Shown in pieces: positions 22,075-33,129 of a stretch of DNA of 64,000 nucleotides. The stretch is from Hypericum androsaemum (Eukaryota; Streptophyta; Magnoliopsida; Malpighiales; Hypericaceae): NCBI GenBank assembly GCA_963995505.1, contig OZ023199.1, positions 6,753,906-6,817,905 on the forward strand, in the 5' to 3' direction. The number at the start of each line of letters is the position of its first letter. The stretch's first letter is position 1. The position numbers were made by a program, and so were the translations under genes. The notes below the pieces were generated by a model. That model had not been told where the DNA came from. It did no database searches and was given only the letters and a program-made list of their open reading frames with translations.

Positions 22075-22548
22075 TTATGTAGCACAACACAATATAAACT
22101 TGGACTTGTGTGAGGAGAGGAAGACGGGGAAGCCAATCAGTGTTTCTTTATACTTGAAAATAATCTTAATGACGATAGTTTGATCTTTGAGCTCCCTTTC
22201 TTGACTTTCGCAGAGATAGTATGACCAAAATGTAATTTTCTTATCTCCTTCCCCAAATGCAATTTCCTTATCTCCTTCCCCAACTTGTACTTCGTCCTGA
22301 AGTTCTTCCCGAACCAGGAGCACTTATCTAGCGTTGGCGTCGTGCTGAGAAATCGGCCCCTTCTTCGGCTTCCTGTTATGAGATGCAAGATTGAATTGTA
22401 ATAGGACCAATGTATAATGACTGAACTATAATTGTAGCTATAAACCGCCTTAGTACAAGGTATAAATAGGGAGTTTAGAAGAATCAGGGACCATTCAGAA
22501 CTTTGTACACACAACTATCTTCTTTTCTCTATCGGGAACCAATTCCCA

Positions 22549-22554
<6 letters not shown>

Positions 22555-22580
<26 letters not shown>
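22555..22580. repeat. (CT)n microsatellite in the 5' LTR
   Basis: A pure CT run of about 26 bp. The matching place in the truncated 3' LTR (24419-24430) has only a few units, so the run expanded after insertion. Confidence 0.85.
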
Positions 22581-22582
<2 letters not shown>

Positions 22583-22666
22583 TCTTTCTCTCTTTGACTC
22601 CTTTCTCTCTTTACTTCTTGATTCTGTCAAGAAATTCCCAAATTCTAGGGTTCTACTTTAACAAAT

Positions 22667-22678
22667 TGGTATCAGAGC
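22667..22678 (+). other. Primer-binding site (initiator Met tRNA type)
   Basis: TGGTATCAGAGC lies three bases past the 5' LTR end and is complementary to the 3' end of plant initiator tRNA-Met. It fixes the element's orientation as plus. Confidence 0.9.
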
Positions 22679-22706
22679 TCATAATCCTCGGACGAATTGC
22701 TAGCTA

Positions 22707-24340
22707 ATGGCGAAGATAACGAAGGTGGACGAGCATATTAAGGCGTTGGAAGAAAATTTTTGTCCAAAGTGACAAATTTGGAGAAGAATATGGACGAACG
22801 CTTGAAGGAGAATACGACACGTATGGAGGCGATGATGGAGATAATGTGACGTGAAATGGCAGAGGGGTTCAAGAATATCAACGCGAAGGGAAAGAGTGTC
22901 GAAGAGGACCGCCGTTCACCTTTGCTTCCTACGCCTTCTGGAAATGCAATGGGAGAAGAAGGGGGTTCATCACGGAATGGCATCAGTTACTTTCCCGAGG
23001 AGACGATCCGAGGAGCAACGCGAGTAGGGGTTTTCCTCTGGATTATGATGAGGGTTTCTGAGTTCGAGGACCGCTCCTGGAACGTGGAAATGAGAATCAC
23101 CAGGTACCTATTCCCCTAGGCTGGATATTCTGTTATTTTTGGGTCAAAACTCTAGAGGTTGGATTAGGCATTGTGAGAAGTACTGTGAGTTGAATAGGGT
23201 ACCAGATGATAGGAAGGTAGGGTCTTGTTCTATGTATTTGGATGAAAAGGCGGATACTTGGTATCTATCTTGGAAAATAGGGAATCCTGAGGCTACTTGG
23301 ACTGAGTTTGTTGACGCCCTGAACTCAAGATTTGGTGATCAAGGGTACGAGACTCTGGTTAGAGAGTTTAACCAACTAAAACAGATGGGAACTGTGGAGG
23401 ATTATGTCACTAGGTTTAAAGAATTGTGGAGTTTAATGTTGTTGGAAAATAGAACTCTTCCATATAGGTATTTCTCTTCTAGTTTCATGGCTGGTTTGGA
23501 AGAGGGAATCTGATCTTTAGTCTATGCTGCTAGACCTGCCTTTCTTGTAGAAGCCATGAGATTGGCCAGATTGAATGAGACTGCTATTCAAGCTCTCTTC
23601 AAAAAGGGACAGCCTTATAGGAGCAGTTTTAGTGGAGTGTTATCCAGCGGGAACAGCTTTGTTGCTACTAACAGACCTGGTAATTCTACTAACAACACTA
23701 CTAGGTTCAACTCTAGTGGGGAAAGAGTTAAATCATGAACCCATAGTGCTGCTAGTAGTGTTGGCAGTAGCAATAACAAGGGAATCAGTAGAGATCCAAA
23801 TTGTTGGACTTGTGGTGAGAAGTACTTCCGAGGACATGTATGTTCTAAGGTTAAAAAGCCTGCCCTACAATTGATGGAAGAGGTGGTTGAATGGCAGAGA
23901 AGTGTTCTAACTGAAGAGGAGATGTTGGGCAAGGAGTGAGCCGAAGGTACTATAATTGTGTCTTTACAAGCAGTAGAGGCCATTGACATGGAAGAGGGTA
24001 ATGGAACAGTGAAGGTGAAGGGTAAGTGTCAAGGGAAATCACTTTTCGTGTTTCTTGATTCTGGAAGAACTTTTAGTTCAGTTGACAGTGATGTAATACA
24101 AACTTTGGGACTGAAATTAGAAACTACTCCTAGTGTAGTGGTTACCATTGCTAATGGAGATAGAATGACTAGCAATGAGTACTGCAAGGGCTTCCAATGG
24201 GAAATGGCATGCCAGCAATTCCAGAGTGATTTGAGGTTGTTGAGATTAGGAGGTTATGATATGGTGTTAGGAACTAACTGGATGAAAGGTGACAAGCCAG
24301 GAACATCTGTCAAATTTGATTTCTGGCAGATGCAGGCTAC
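22707..24340 (+). pseudogene. Ty3/gypsy gag and partial protease, frameshifted
   Basis: A frame starting near 22707 (MAKITKVDEH) is broken by shifts. The gag core is clear at 23139-23513 (KADTWYLSWKIGN, FVDALNSRFGDQ, GTVEDYVTRFKELW). A CCHC-like knuckle, CWTCGEKYFRGHVC, lies near 23804-23845. The aspartic protease follows at 23958-24340 with FLDSGRTFSSVDSDV as the active-site region (DSG form) and DMVLGTNWM as the later strand. The coding sequence then runs directly into the remaining LTR sequence. Reverse transcriptase, RNase H and integrase are absent. Confidence 0.82.
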
Positions 24341-24705
24341 AATTAGAGGAATCAGGGACCATTCTGAACTTTGTACACACAACTATCTTCTTTTCTCTAT
24401 CGGGAACCAATTCCCACTTTCTCTCTCTCTATTCTTTCTCTTTTTGACTCCTTTCTCTCTCTACTTCTTGATTCTGTCAAGAAATCCCAAAATTCTAAGG
24501 TTCTACCTTAACACTTCCCTCCGCTGAGCCGCTTTATCAGTATCGTCTCTGTGCTTCACCGACGGCGGGAGAACGATCGCATGAAGAATCTCCTCGGAGT
24601 CGTAAGGCCGCTCCATCTTGTAGGCAATGACATCACTCCTGCTGGGCGCGGATTCGCGTTCGTGTCGTGGGGGTAAGGGCTCTTCTAAGGGCTAAGGTTT
24701 GCCAA

Positions 24706-25929
24706 CCTCGCTAGAGTGCTCTTCACCAATAGGGGGAAACACTCCATATTGTGCAACGTCGATGATGATAACTATCTTGCCAGTGTCGCCGGCTTCTGTT
24801 TATGATCCCTAGAGGTGACGATCTTCGTCGTCGTGCCGAGGTCTTTTTGGTCGCAAGCTACAATCGTCTTACCATAACACTGTCCCATACTAACTTAAAC
24901 TCTTTTTAAACACTTTGATTTGGGTTTGTCCGGAAGGATGGGTTTGGGATCGTGGGGGGTTGAGGAAGAAGGGGTGGGGTTATTGAAAATTTATAAAAAA
25001 ATTGGGGGACTATTTTGAATATTTTTCACCATGCCCAACTTGGGGTAGGTAATCTGCCTACATGGCACGCCACATAGGTACAAATCGATAATGTTTCGAT
25101 GACTCATCAATCTGCCATTTATATTTTTTGTTGTCGTATTTATCATTCAGATGATATACACTTGTGTTTGTCCCTAAAATACGAACAAAAATTTAGTGAT
25201 GGTAGTATAAAGTGGGCAGTACCATTCTGCTTAGATTTTAACCGTTGATTTTTAAATTTGGATAGTTGAATTGCACGTATAACCCTATTTCTTGTTCACA
25301 TATATTTCTCAATTTGTCCCTCGTTGTTGCCTCTCCCGCTACTAGTCTCTTCCTTGCCCTCTCTCTCTCTCTTCCATACAAGTCACCTATAATTCAAATT
25401 GATGAAGCATATACTTGATGAACACAGACCTTCATTTGATCTACATCTAGGCCCTGATCCGGCTTTGGATGGGATCTCTGTTGTTGAACACGATCGCATC
25501 TTGGGAACAGATCCCTTGTAAAACATCAGAATGTACGTCCAAAACTAATGCTAAAGTCACAACAAATTTACATGCGAATGAAGACAAATTCTACCCAATC
25601 GGTCTCCTCGGGTAAAATTCGGAACCACAACCTTAGAAACGAGAAAAGATATGCTTATTCAAGGACTTTCTACTTCTTAGACGGTCCAGCTTATTTTTTT
25701 TGTTCGAAAGCAAAAATTGCACCGCCATGTTTGAGAAGTTAAACGTCATCAAAGTAAGATTGACAACACATCTCACAAGATTAACGATAATTTTTTTTGT
25801 TATTTTCAAAGACAAAAAGATTGCAATAGTACATCATACGAATTTTCGCAACAACACATTAAAGGCACATCAGACTAGATTTTTTCTTGGTGTGCTTTTT
25901 ACCTGATATTTCCCCAAGTATTCTGATGT
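24706..25929. other. Intergenic region, no gene recognised
   Basis: The stretch contains a C-rich leader-like segment at 25320-25380 and AT-rich sequence. The open frames here lack recognisable domains. No terminal repeats could be paired. Confidence 0.35.
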
Positions 25930-26263
25930 ACATTTGTTGAGGATAAATTGTGGTAGAACGTCGAAAACGATCTTAAGAACGGGTCCGGAGTGGTCGTTCC
26001 AAGAGCGATTCAAACAAAAGAGAAGAGGAGAAGAAATATGGGGGAGAGGAGAGAAGATACAGATTAGAATTGGTAGTAGAGAAAAGAATTGATAGAGGAG
26101 AAAGAACTTTATTGAAATTATAGGGGAGAGGGGGAAGGAAAAATCATAAAAGATAGATAAGCTAAGCTAAGAAGCTAAGTTATATGTTTGATGTTTGGTT
26201 TGTTGGTGTCCTTCATGCCTCTGCCAAGCTCTTATTATATAGAAAAACTAATCCAACCCCATA

Positions 26264-29230
26264 TTGTATATTTGTGTGGGTAATGGAGTATTTAAAGAAC
26301 GTATAGGCTAGGCGCACCGAAAAAAATGATGCTTTCTTTAAAGATATTGATTCCTCCCACTATGGTGTAAATGGTTCTCAATGAATCAATCTTCCAGGAT
26401 ACAAAGCCTATGTTTCTCAGAAATTCGGAGTTACACTCTCACGAATTTCTTGAAGCAAGAATCGCAAGTTTAGACACGGAAAAGAAAGATGGAATTCTGA
26501 GGAGGGAAGACTCTATTTATGAATTATATCACCTCCGGAACTCGTTTGAGTATTTATAGATACTCAAGAGTTGTTCCGGAAGGGTGGTAACAACCATTTC
26601 TCAAAAAGGAGTGTGCCATTTCACAGAAGGGTTGCAACTCTTGAAGAGGCACCTAATAGACTAGAGGAGAAAATATAATTGATTATTTAAATATATACAA
26701 TAATCTCCAACTTATTTACATAATACAACTTGCATTACTCAACAAATATCCATGAAATGGACTAAGCCTTTAACTTATGGTTGAATATGAAACTCTAAGG
26801 AATCATATTCTCATTGTGTATGATTTCTTGCTTCTTTAATCTTTGGCAGCATCTTTTAATCGGGCCTTATGCTGAAACCTGGTGTTCATAAGTACTCTAG
26901 GATTTTACCGAGATAATCCCTAAAAAGCAGCCTCTCACTTCTAAACTTGTATAGGTAGACTTATCAAGAATGTCCACAACATATTCTACAATGTGCTATA
27001 AGTCTATTAAGGATTTATCATCCAACCTCTACTTGTTGTGGTAATTATAAGTGTATAGGTCAGATATAGGGCTTTCGAAATAGTATTACCCCCACTATTT
27101 CAAAGTTATGCACTTTGAAATGTATCCAAATTTCCATTTCGCCAATGTCTAATATTGAATTACCTTTTTAACTCTCATACTTAGGTTCCAAGTATATAAC
27201 TTGTACCTTAAGATAGAGTTAGTTTCAATCAAGATATTGATTCTATTAGTAATAGTCCCATACCTCACATGACCTTTTTAATCTTATCTCTTGATAATAA
27301 TTTTGTTAACCGGTCTTCTAGCATTTAATTTGTTGGGAGATATTCAAGAATTATCTTTCCCTTTTTAATCATACTCCCAATATGATTATATCGCATAGCA
27401 ATGTATTTGCTATAGGTCGATATTCTCTCGTTCTTTGCAACTTTCTGGCTTGCAATCTCCTCATTGCTAACCATCTTTATCTCTCGAGGCCTTGGTGTCT
27501 CCTCACACACAGCCTCTCCCACAAATGAGGAAAACTCCTCCATATTTCTTGATCTTGCTGGAACGGGTATGTCATTTTATTTGACTTTACAACCGAATCA
27601 CTTTGTCACGCCAAGATGCACATTTACCATGTGATGCATTGAGCAATCACACCTCATTGATTTTCTTTAGCAAATAAAGCATTAATCACTTTTGAAACCA
27701 AAAGTATTTGTTGTAGTATGCCAAGTGATAAATTCTTTCACTCACGAAAAGAACACAGTTACTTGTGACGTTTGGACAAACAAGGCAGCGACAACCATGC
27801 ATTAAAATGTGGGGACTAAAATGTAGATCGTCAGATTCGATGGGGGTTAAATTTTTTAGATCTAATGATCATTAACCTATCAGGGCATTTTTGACCTTCA
27901 ATCCCAAAAGGTGCCAACTAGGGTTTTCACCCACATTTATTCTGCCACCCACGTTAGTTCTCTTCCTCTCCCCCCTCTTACCTCTCAAAAAAAAATTCTC
28001 TTCTTCTCCCAGATTTCAAAAAAAAAACCCAAACGACTTGGAGTCCCGATTCAGCCAAGCAATCAAGTAGCCATTTGGGATATGCAGGCAAAGTTGAACA
28101 TGTAGCCACATCTTTTCAATCTATGATGTGCACGTATGAATTTTCATTGTCATAGAAAATACAAATTCGCATCTTCGTTATATTTTCTCACCAATAAGAC
28201 AAATCTTATTTCAAAATTATAAGGTCATTTTCAGTTTCTTTTCTCTGAAACATTCATCCACAAGGAAATAAAACTAACAAAACAGAATAAGCCACAGTCC
28301 ATGACTAGGTCAATAAGCCTTCAATTGATTACGTTTTCTTTTTATTCAATCAATTTCACCCAACACGAAAGTATTTTATATCTCCATTTTCATTTAACCA
28401 CAAATAATATTTTAAGATTGTTGTAGTTAAGTGGGGATAGAACTTGACTTTGAGTGTCGATCTATTCGACGAGACACGAACGATCTTGTTCTTCTTCCGT
28501 TTTTCTCCTCTTGATTGTTTTCGCCATTCAATGTGCCTTCATCAATACGGACTCCATTGTAGAAACATCAATACCTTTAAAACTATTTTATATTTGTGTG
28601 GGTAATGGAGTATTTAAAGAATGTATAGGCTAGGGCACCGAAAAAATGATGCTTTCGTTAAATGTATTGATTCCTCCCACAATGGTGTAAATGGTTCTCA
28701 AGGAATCAACCTCTAGGATACAAAGCCTATGTTTCTCAAAAATTTGGAGTTACACTCTCACAAATTTCTTGAAACAAGAATCGCAAGTTTAGACACGGAA
28801 AAGAAAGATGAAATTCTAAGGAGGGGAGACTCTATTTATGAATTATATCGCCTCCGAAAATATACAATAGTTTTAAAGGTATTGATTCCTCCCACTATGG
28901 TGTAAATGGTTCTCAAGGAATCAACCTTCACAAAGCCTATGTTTCTCAGAAATTCGGAGTTACACTCTCACGAATTTCTTGAAGTAAGAATCGCAAGTTT
29001 AGACTCGAAAAAGAAAGATGAAATTCTAAGGAGGAAAGACTCTATTTATGAATTATATCGCCTCCGAAACTCGTCTGAGTATTTATAGATACTCAAGAGT
29101 TGTTCCCGAAGGGTGCCAACAACCATTTCTTAAAAAGGAGTGTGCCGTTTCACCCAAGGGTTGCAACTCTTGAAGAGACACTTAATAGACTAGAGGAGAA
29201 AATGTAATTGATTATTTAAATATAAACAAC
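26264..29230 (-). mobile_element. Truncated Ty1/copia element inserted in the R1 3' LTR
   Basis: The host LTR sequence ACCCCATA appears on both sides (26256-26263 and 29231-29238), while the intact LTR at about 31856-31863 has it once, so the borders are firm. Direct repeats sit at the ends: 26264-26700 (3' LTR in element orientation) and 28584-29230 (5' LTR). The latter carries an internal duplication of about 0.2 kb around GTATTGATTCCTCCCAC. The element ends read TTGTATAT and ATATACAA. The interior keeps only the RNase H tail. Confidence 0.75.
27325..27543 (-). pseudogene. Ty1/copia RNase H C-terminal remnant
   Basis: SKYIAMRYNHIGSMIKKGKI followed by LEYLPTN matches the end of copia RNase H, where a K-H-I-x-x-R-Y-x-x-I motif is followed by I-x-L-x-Y-I-P-T. 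The upstream part (MEEFSSFVGEAV) is not conserved. The downstream LTKxLS motif is only present with frame changes. It lies about 0.6 kb from the 3' LTR, as expected in copia elements. Confidence 0.6.
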
Positions 29231-32200
29231 ACCCCATACAAAAAAAAACCCTAGGCTATATTCAATATAGGAAAATCTAACATAGTCCCGGCCTAACAAG
29301 GAAAAACTTATTGCCGAAACTTCCAACCCAAGTTTGACCCTATTTCATGCCGAATTTGGATTCGCATTATAAGCTACAAAGTTGTAGATCTCTGCCGTCT
29401 CTTTTTGTGGCTTTTAGAATCGCATCAATCCGATACTTAAGCCAGAAGTTACGGCCTTTTTACAGGTTCAGCAAATCCATAAATTAATTTTTCGCTCCAA
29501 CAATGTCCCCCACACATCAATGTTTTGATGCTAGAAAAAGTATTGACGTGTATCCGCCCTTAAATATGTGAAAAATTAACTTCACTCTACACATAACCGA
29601 CTAAGACAAGACCGTAAATATGTAGAAAATGTATCATCAAACTGGTCGATACCTAGCCGTCGTCGGCATGCAGATGATCACCTATTCAATAATAGCCTCT
29701 TGCGACAGAGTAGGAGCCTTTCATGCTTCAGTAACATGCTTTCGCGACTGAGTAGGAGTCCTTTGTGCTTTATTGGAACGACCATATAACTATTTTTGAA
29801 GATCCCTAAGCATTTGCCTTTGTTTTTAGATTTTTTTCTCCAACCTTCTTCGTTGAGTCTTCGTGAGAGTCGGTCGTTGAGACTCCGGACATTTGCCCCT
29901 CGAGTGTGGGTTTGGATTTCTTGGCATCTCCTTACGCACAGGCTTGTATGATAATTTGGAGACCTTGTAGGCCGATCACTCCTTTTGGGTCGTGTCTCAC
30001 ATGGCTCTTTCTTGCACCGCAAAAGTTCTTCCTTGGGCACCCAAACCTTGAAGGGCTTCTTTCTTTGGAGAACTCCTTGCTCGATCGCCAATCGAGTGAT
30101 GACGTCCCTCTTAACCCATGCATATTCAGGCCACCTCTTGAGGACACTCCTTGCAATTCAAAATATTTGACGATCGAGGTTGAACCGGCACATTAGGTTG
30201 TTGCTTCACCGTAGTCTTACTTGGTTGAAGAGAAATCAAAGACTTGACTTTATCATTATCTATCTTCTTTACTATGTGCACGTCTTGCCCCCTGACCGAA
30301 ATAATCTCGACCTATGTAGGAGCATCAACCACAATGTTACATTGCTCTTCATGCCCCCCGGGTGAGATAAAATTCTCAGTGATATTCTGAGAGCAGCCTT
30401 GCCCACCGGTGTCTTTCCATTGAGTTAGGATAGAATTGGGCAAGCGAAGGTGACCTACTGCGCATGGAACAAAGTGTGACTCAGATCTTCGCAACAGATG
30501 AGTCGGCAGAGGCCCTAAAATTTCCTTTCTTGGTGAAGGTCCGAAGATTCTCTTAGCCGGAGGAGGTCCTAAGATGCCTTTCATATTCAATACAGTATTT
30601 AGGATTGTCTTGGTCATTGATGTGACTTGTGTTGGGAATAACTCTTTCTTTTCCTCGCATATGGGTCTTGCAAGCTCGATGGCCGTGGTGTCGGCCAACT
30701 GTTGACTTGTCGTTTGTACGAGCTCTTGGACTGCAGGAAAAGAAGATTGTGTATATCCAACCATTCATCTTCGCGTACGCCACTTGATGCTTCCACAGTT
30801 ACTAATGTAATCCTTGAATTCTCATTCTTTAAGATCTTGTATCTCATTGCTCGGATTTCAGAAAACACCTCCTCCGTACATTTCATTTGTTCCTCCACAA
30901 TTTTTCTAACTTTCATGCATAATGCTTGGAGTTCAACATGCCTTCTCTCATAATTACCATTGCTCCCCATAAATCCCTCAAAGCTGATCATGGTTGGGCA
31001 AAATAAATTAGAAATTTCAGAACTAACTTATAGAATGACTAGTCTTTGGTTTTGTAGTTGTAACTTCTTCGTCCAAACTCCAATTGAAGCTATCTTAATG
31101 TCCCTAGAAAGCTGAGAGATAGATCTTCAATTTTGGCAGAAATAGCTATCTCCTAATTCGGCCAAGAAAAAGACCAAAATGCCCTTCAAAGTCGACTGAA
31201 TTTGCAATCAACTTACTGATCAATTAGTCTGTAGTATTTTAGTCGTATCTTCCTGGTATCAACTCCAATTTTGGCGTTCTTGGTATTCACAAAAAGAGAA
31301 AATAATGATCTTCAATTTTGGTGAAGAAATATTCTTCCGATTTGGCTCCAAAAAGGGCCGAAACACCCTCCAAAGTTGGCTGACCTTGCTGGACGTCCCC
31401 TTTCAGCACAACTTTTGACCGGTTTTGTCCCTTTTGAGGAAGGACTCGAAACCGTATGTGGAAGCTCGTGTATTTGGACACAATGATCACTCTTCTCAGA
31501 CACCTTCATTAGTCTCACAGAGTGTGTCAAAAACATATTGCGGATAAATTGTGGTAGAACATCCAAAACGATCTCAAAAACGGGTCCGGAGTGGTCGTCC
31601 CAAGAGCGATTCAAACGAAAGAGAAGGGGAGAAGAAATATGGGGGAGAGGAGAGAATATACAGATTAGAATTAGTAGTAAAGAAAAGAATTGATAGAGAA
31701 GAAATAACTTTATTAAAATTGTAGGGGAGAGGGGGAAGGGAAAAGCATAAAAGATAGATAAGCTAAACTAAGAAGCTAAGTTGAATGTTTGATGTTTGGT
31801 TTGTGGGTGTCCTTCATGCGTCTGCCAAGCTCTCATTATATATAAAAACTAACCCAACCCCATACAAGAAAATCCTAGGCCATATTCAATATAAAAAAAT
31901 CTAACATAGTCCCGGTCTAACAAGGAAAAAGCTACTGCCAAAACTTCCAACCCAAGTTTGACCTAAGTTTGTGCCAAAATTGGAAAAATCATAAACTACA
32001 AAGTTGTAGATCTCTGTAGTTTCTTTCTGTGGCTTTTGGAATCGCGTTAATCCGATACTTAAGCCAAAAATTATGACTTTTTATCAAAATAGGTTCAACA
32101 AATTCGCGAATATTTCTGCTCCAACCTTTTTACCAAAATAGGTTCAGCAAATTCGTGAATTAATTTTCCGCTCCAACAACATTAAGCTGGCCCCCCAATC

Positions 32201-32522
32201 CGTGTCCCTAAAATAATATAGAGTGCTTCATGCAAAATTATACACAACTTTAATTACATCCCAAAAAATTTAAAACTCTAGATCACGTTGTTTTGCACTT
32301 AGAAAAATCAGACATAACTTTTCCGTGAAAGTGCGGTCGTGTCTGGGTCTCTGCTATCCACTATTCCATTGTAACAAATAAAACGAGAAAGATAATTAAC
32401 ATCGACTTAACCGTTTGAATCTGAAAAAGGACAATGGAACTAACTTAAAAGATTATAAAGAAACTCACAACACCATCGCTATATTAAAATTAGGGAAAAG
32501 TACCATCGCTATATTAAAATTA

Positions 32523-32991
32523 GAGAAAAGTACACTTTATCTACGTGTAATTTGTCCGATCTCACTTTCAGGACGTGTGGTTTCAATTTGGTAAATCAAT
32601 CTATATGCTTTAAAATATTTGACAGTGTACAATCCACTCCGAATGACAGGGATAAAATATTCACGTGGCATACCACGTAGGCCGAAATAACGTCATTTTA
32701 GTGTCCACGTGACATGCTGACTTGGTAATCGTAGGATAAATTAACAAAACAATCCCAAATTATAGAGAGAGAAAGAGAGGGGGAGAGGAAGGGGGAACAG
32801 AGGAGAAAGAGGGTATTTTTGAATTTATTAAAAAAACTTTAAAATTATTTTGTTAATTTATCCTATGACACGTCATACACAATGAACGTTTTATCACTGT
32901 TATCTGGAGTAGACCGTATACTGTCAAAGATTTTAAAACACTAATTTATCAAATTGAAAGTGAAATCAGGCAAACCACATGTACTTTTCCC
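32523..32991. mobile_element. MULE-type MITE, long TIR family 'T2' (469 bp)
   Basis: A perfect 9-bp duplication, TTAAAATTA (32514-32522 and 32992-33000), flanks the element. The arms start GAGAAAAGTACA and GGGAAAAGTACA and remain alignable for about 200 bp, sharing ATCTCACTTTC/ATTTCACTTTC, GATAAAATRTTCA-like words and AGGATAAATTAACAAAA. A 31-bp tandem copy of the left flank plus the first bases of the element lies at about 32478-32508. Confidence 0.87.
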
Positions 32992-33129
32992 TTAAAATTA
33001 TTACTTGCTGTCAAACTATATACCATCCATTTACTCGACGCGACACCCAAGGAAAGAACATAAAGCATAGGTACTCTAGGCTACTTCCCAAAAACATAAA
33101 TATGTACACAACTCCTTTCCAGTTCTGCT

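Larger units (their letters stand above)
22374..24513 (+). mobile_element. Small Ty3/gypsy retrotransposon with truncated 3' LTR
   Basis: A perfect 5-bp duplication, CTTCC (22369-22373, 24514-24518), brackets the element. The 5' LTR is 22374-22663 (TGTTATGAG to TTTAACA) with a TATAAATA at about 22461 and a (CT)n run. The 3' LTR keeps only its last 165 bp (24349-24513), beginning at GAATCAGGGACC. The interior carries gag and part of protease only; the rest of pol, the polypurine tract and the LTR start are missing. Confidence 0.88.
22080..24705 (-). pseudogene. Decayed CDPK-related kinase (CRK) N-terminal fragment, split by a retrotransposon
   Basis: Reading the minus strand and skipping the insertion at 22374-24518, the pieces fall in the order of plant CRK kinases. 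Before the insertion comes TPRRFFMRSF and, in a shifted frame, PPSVKHRDD, compared with the PPSPAKHIR region. After it comes CSWFGKNFRTKYKLGKEI, a glycine-loop remnant HFGHTISAKVKKG, and DQTIVIKII, the counterpart of the VAVKVI lysine strand. Frames change several times and the segment around LGKEIRKLH is duplicated in tandem, so no kinase could be made. No downstream kinase exons follow at lower coordinates. The assignment rests on recall of the CRK family and needs a search. Confidence 0.55.
25935..32178 (-). mobile_element. Full R1-family LTR retrotransposon (minus), with nested copia insertion
   Basis: A perfect 5-bp duplication, ACATT (25930-25934 and 32179-32183), flanks the whole unit. 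The 5' LTR is 31536-32178. The 3' LTR is 25935-26263 plus 29231-29502, split by the copia element. Next to the 5' LTR, the minus strand reads TTTTTGACACACTCTGTGAGA, the same primer-binding-type block as at 1180. The polypurine tract TGTGGGGGACA abuts the 3' LTR at about 29503-29513. The interior is only about 2.0 kb and lacks recognisable pol, so this is a non-autonomous family. Minus frames at 29678-30091, 30312-30764 and 30614-30991 may be leftovers of a gag-like protein but show no motif I know. Confidence 0.85.

Noticed and set aside
22667..22678. tRNA gene suggested by TGGTATCAGAGC
   Set aside because: This is the retrotransposon primer-binding site. No cloverleaf surrounds it.
30312..30991. 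Gag protein call for the overlapping minus frames inside R1
   Set aside because: No gag motif or zinc knuckle was visible. The frames are mentioned only as unknown remnants.
31536..32178. Treating this LTR and 25935-26263 as independent solo LTRs
   Set aside because: The shared ACATT duplication at the outer edges, together with the internal primer-binding block and polypurine tract, shows they belong to one element.
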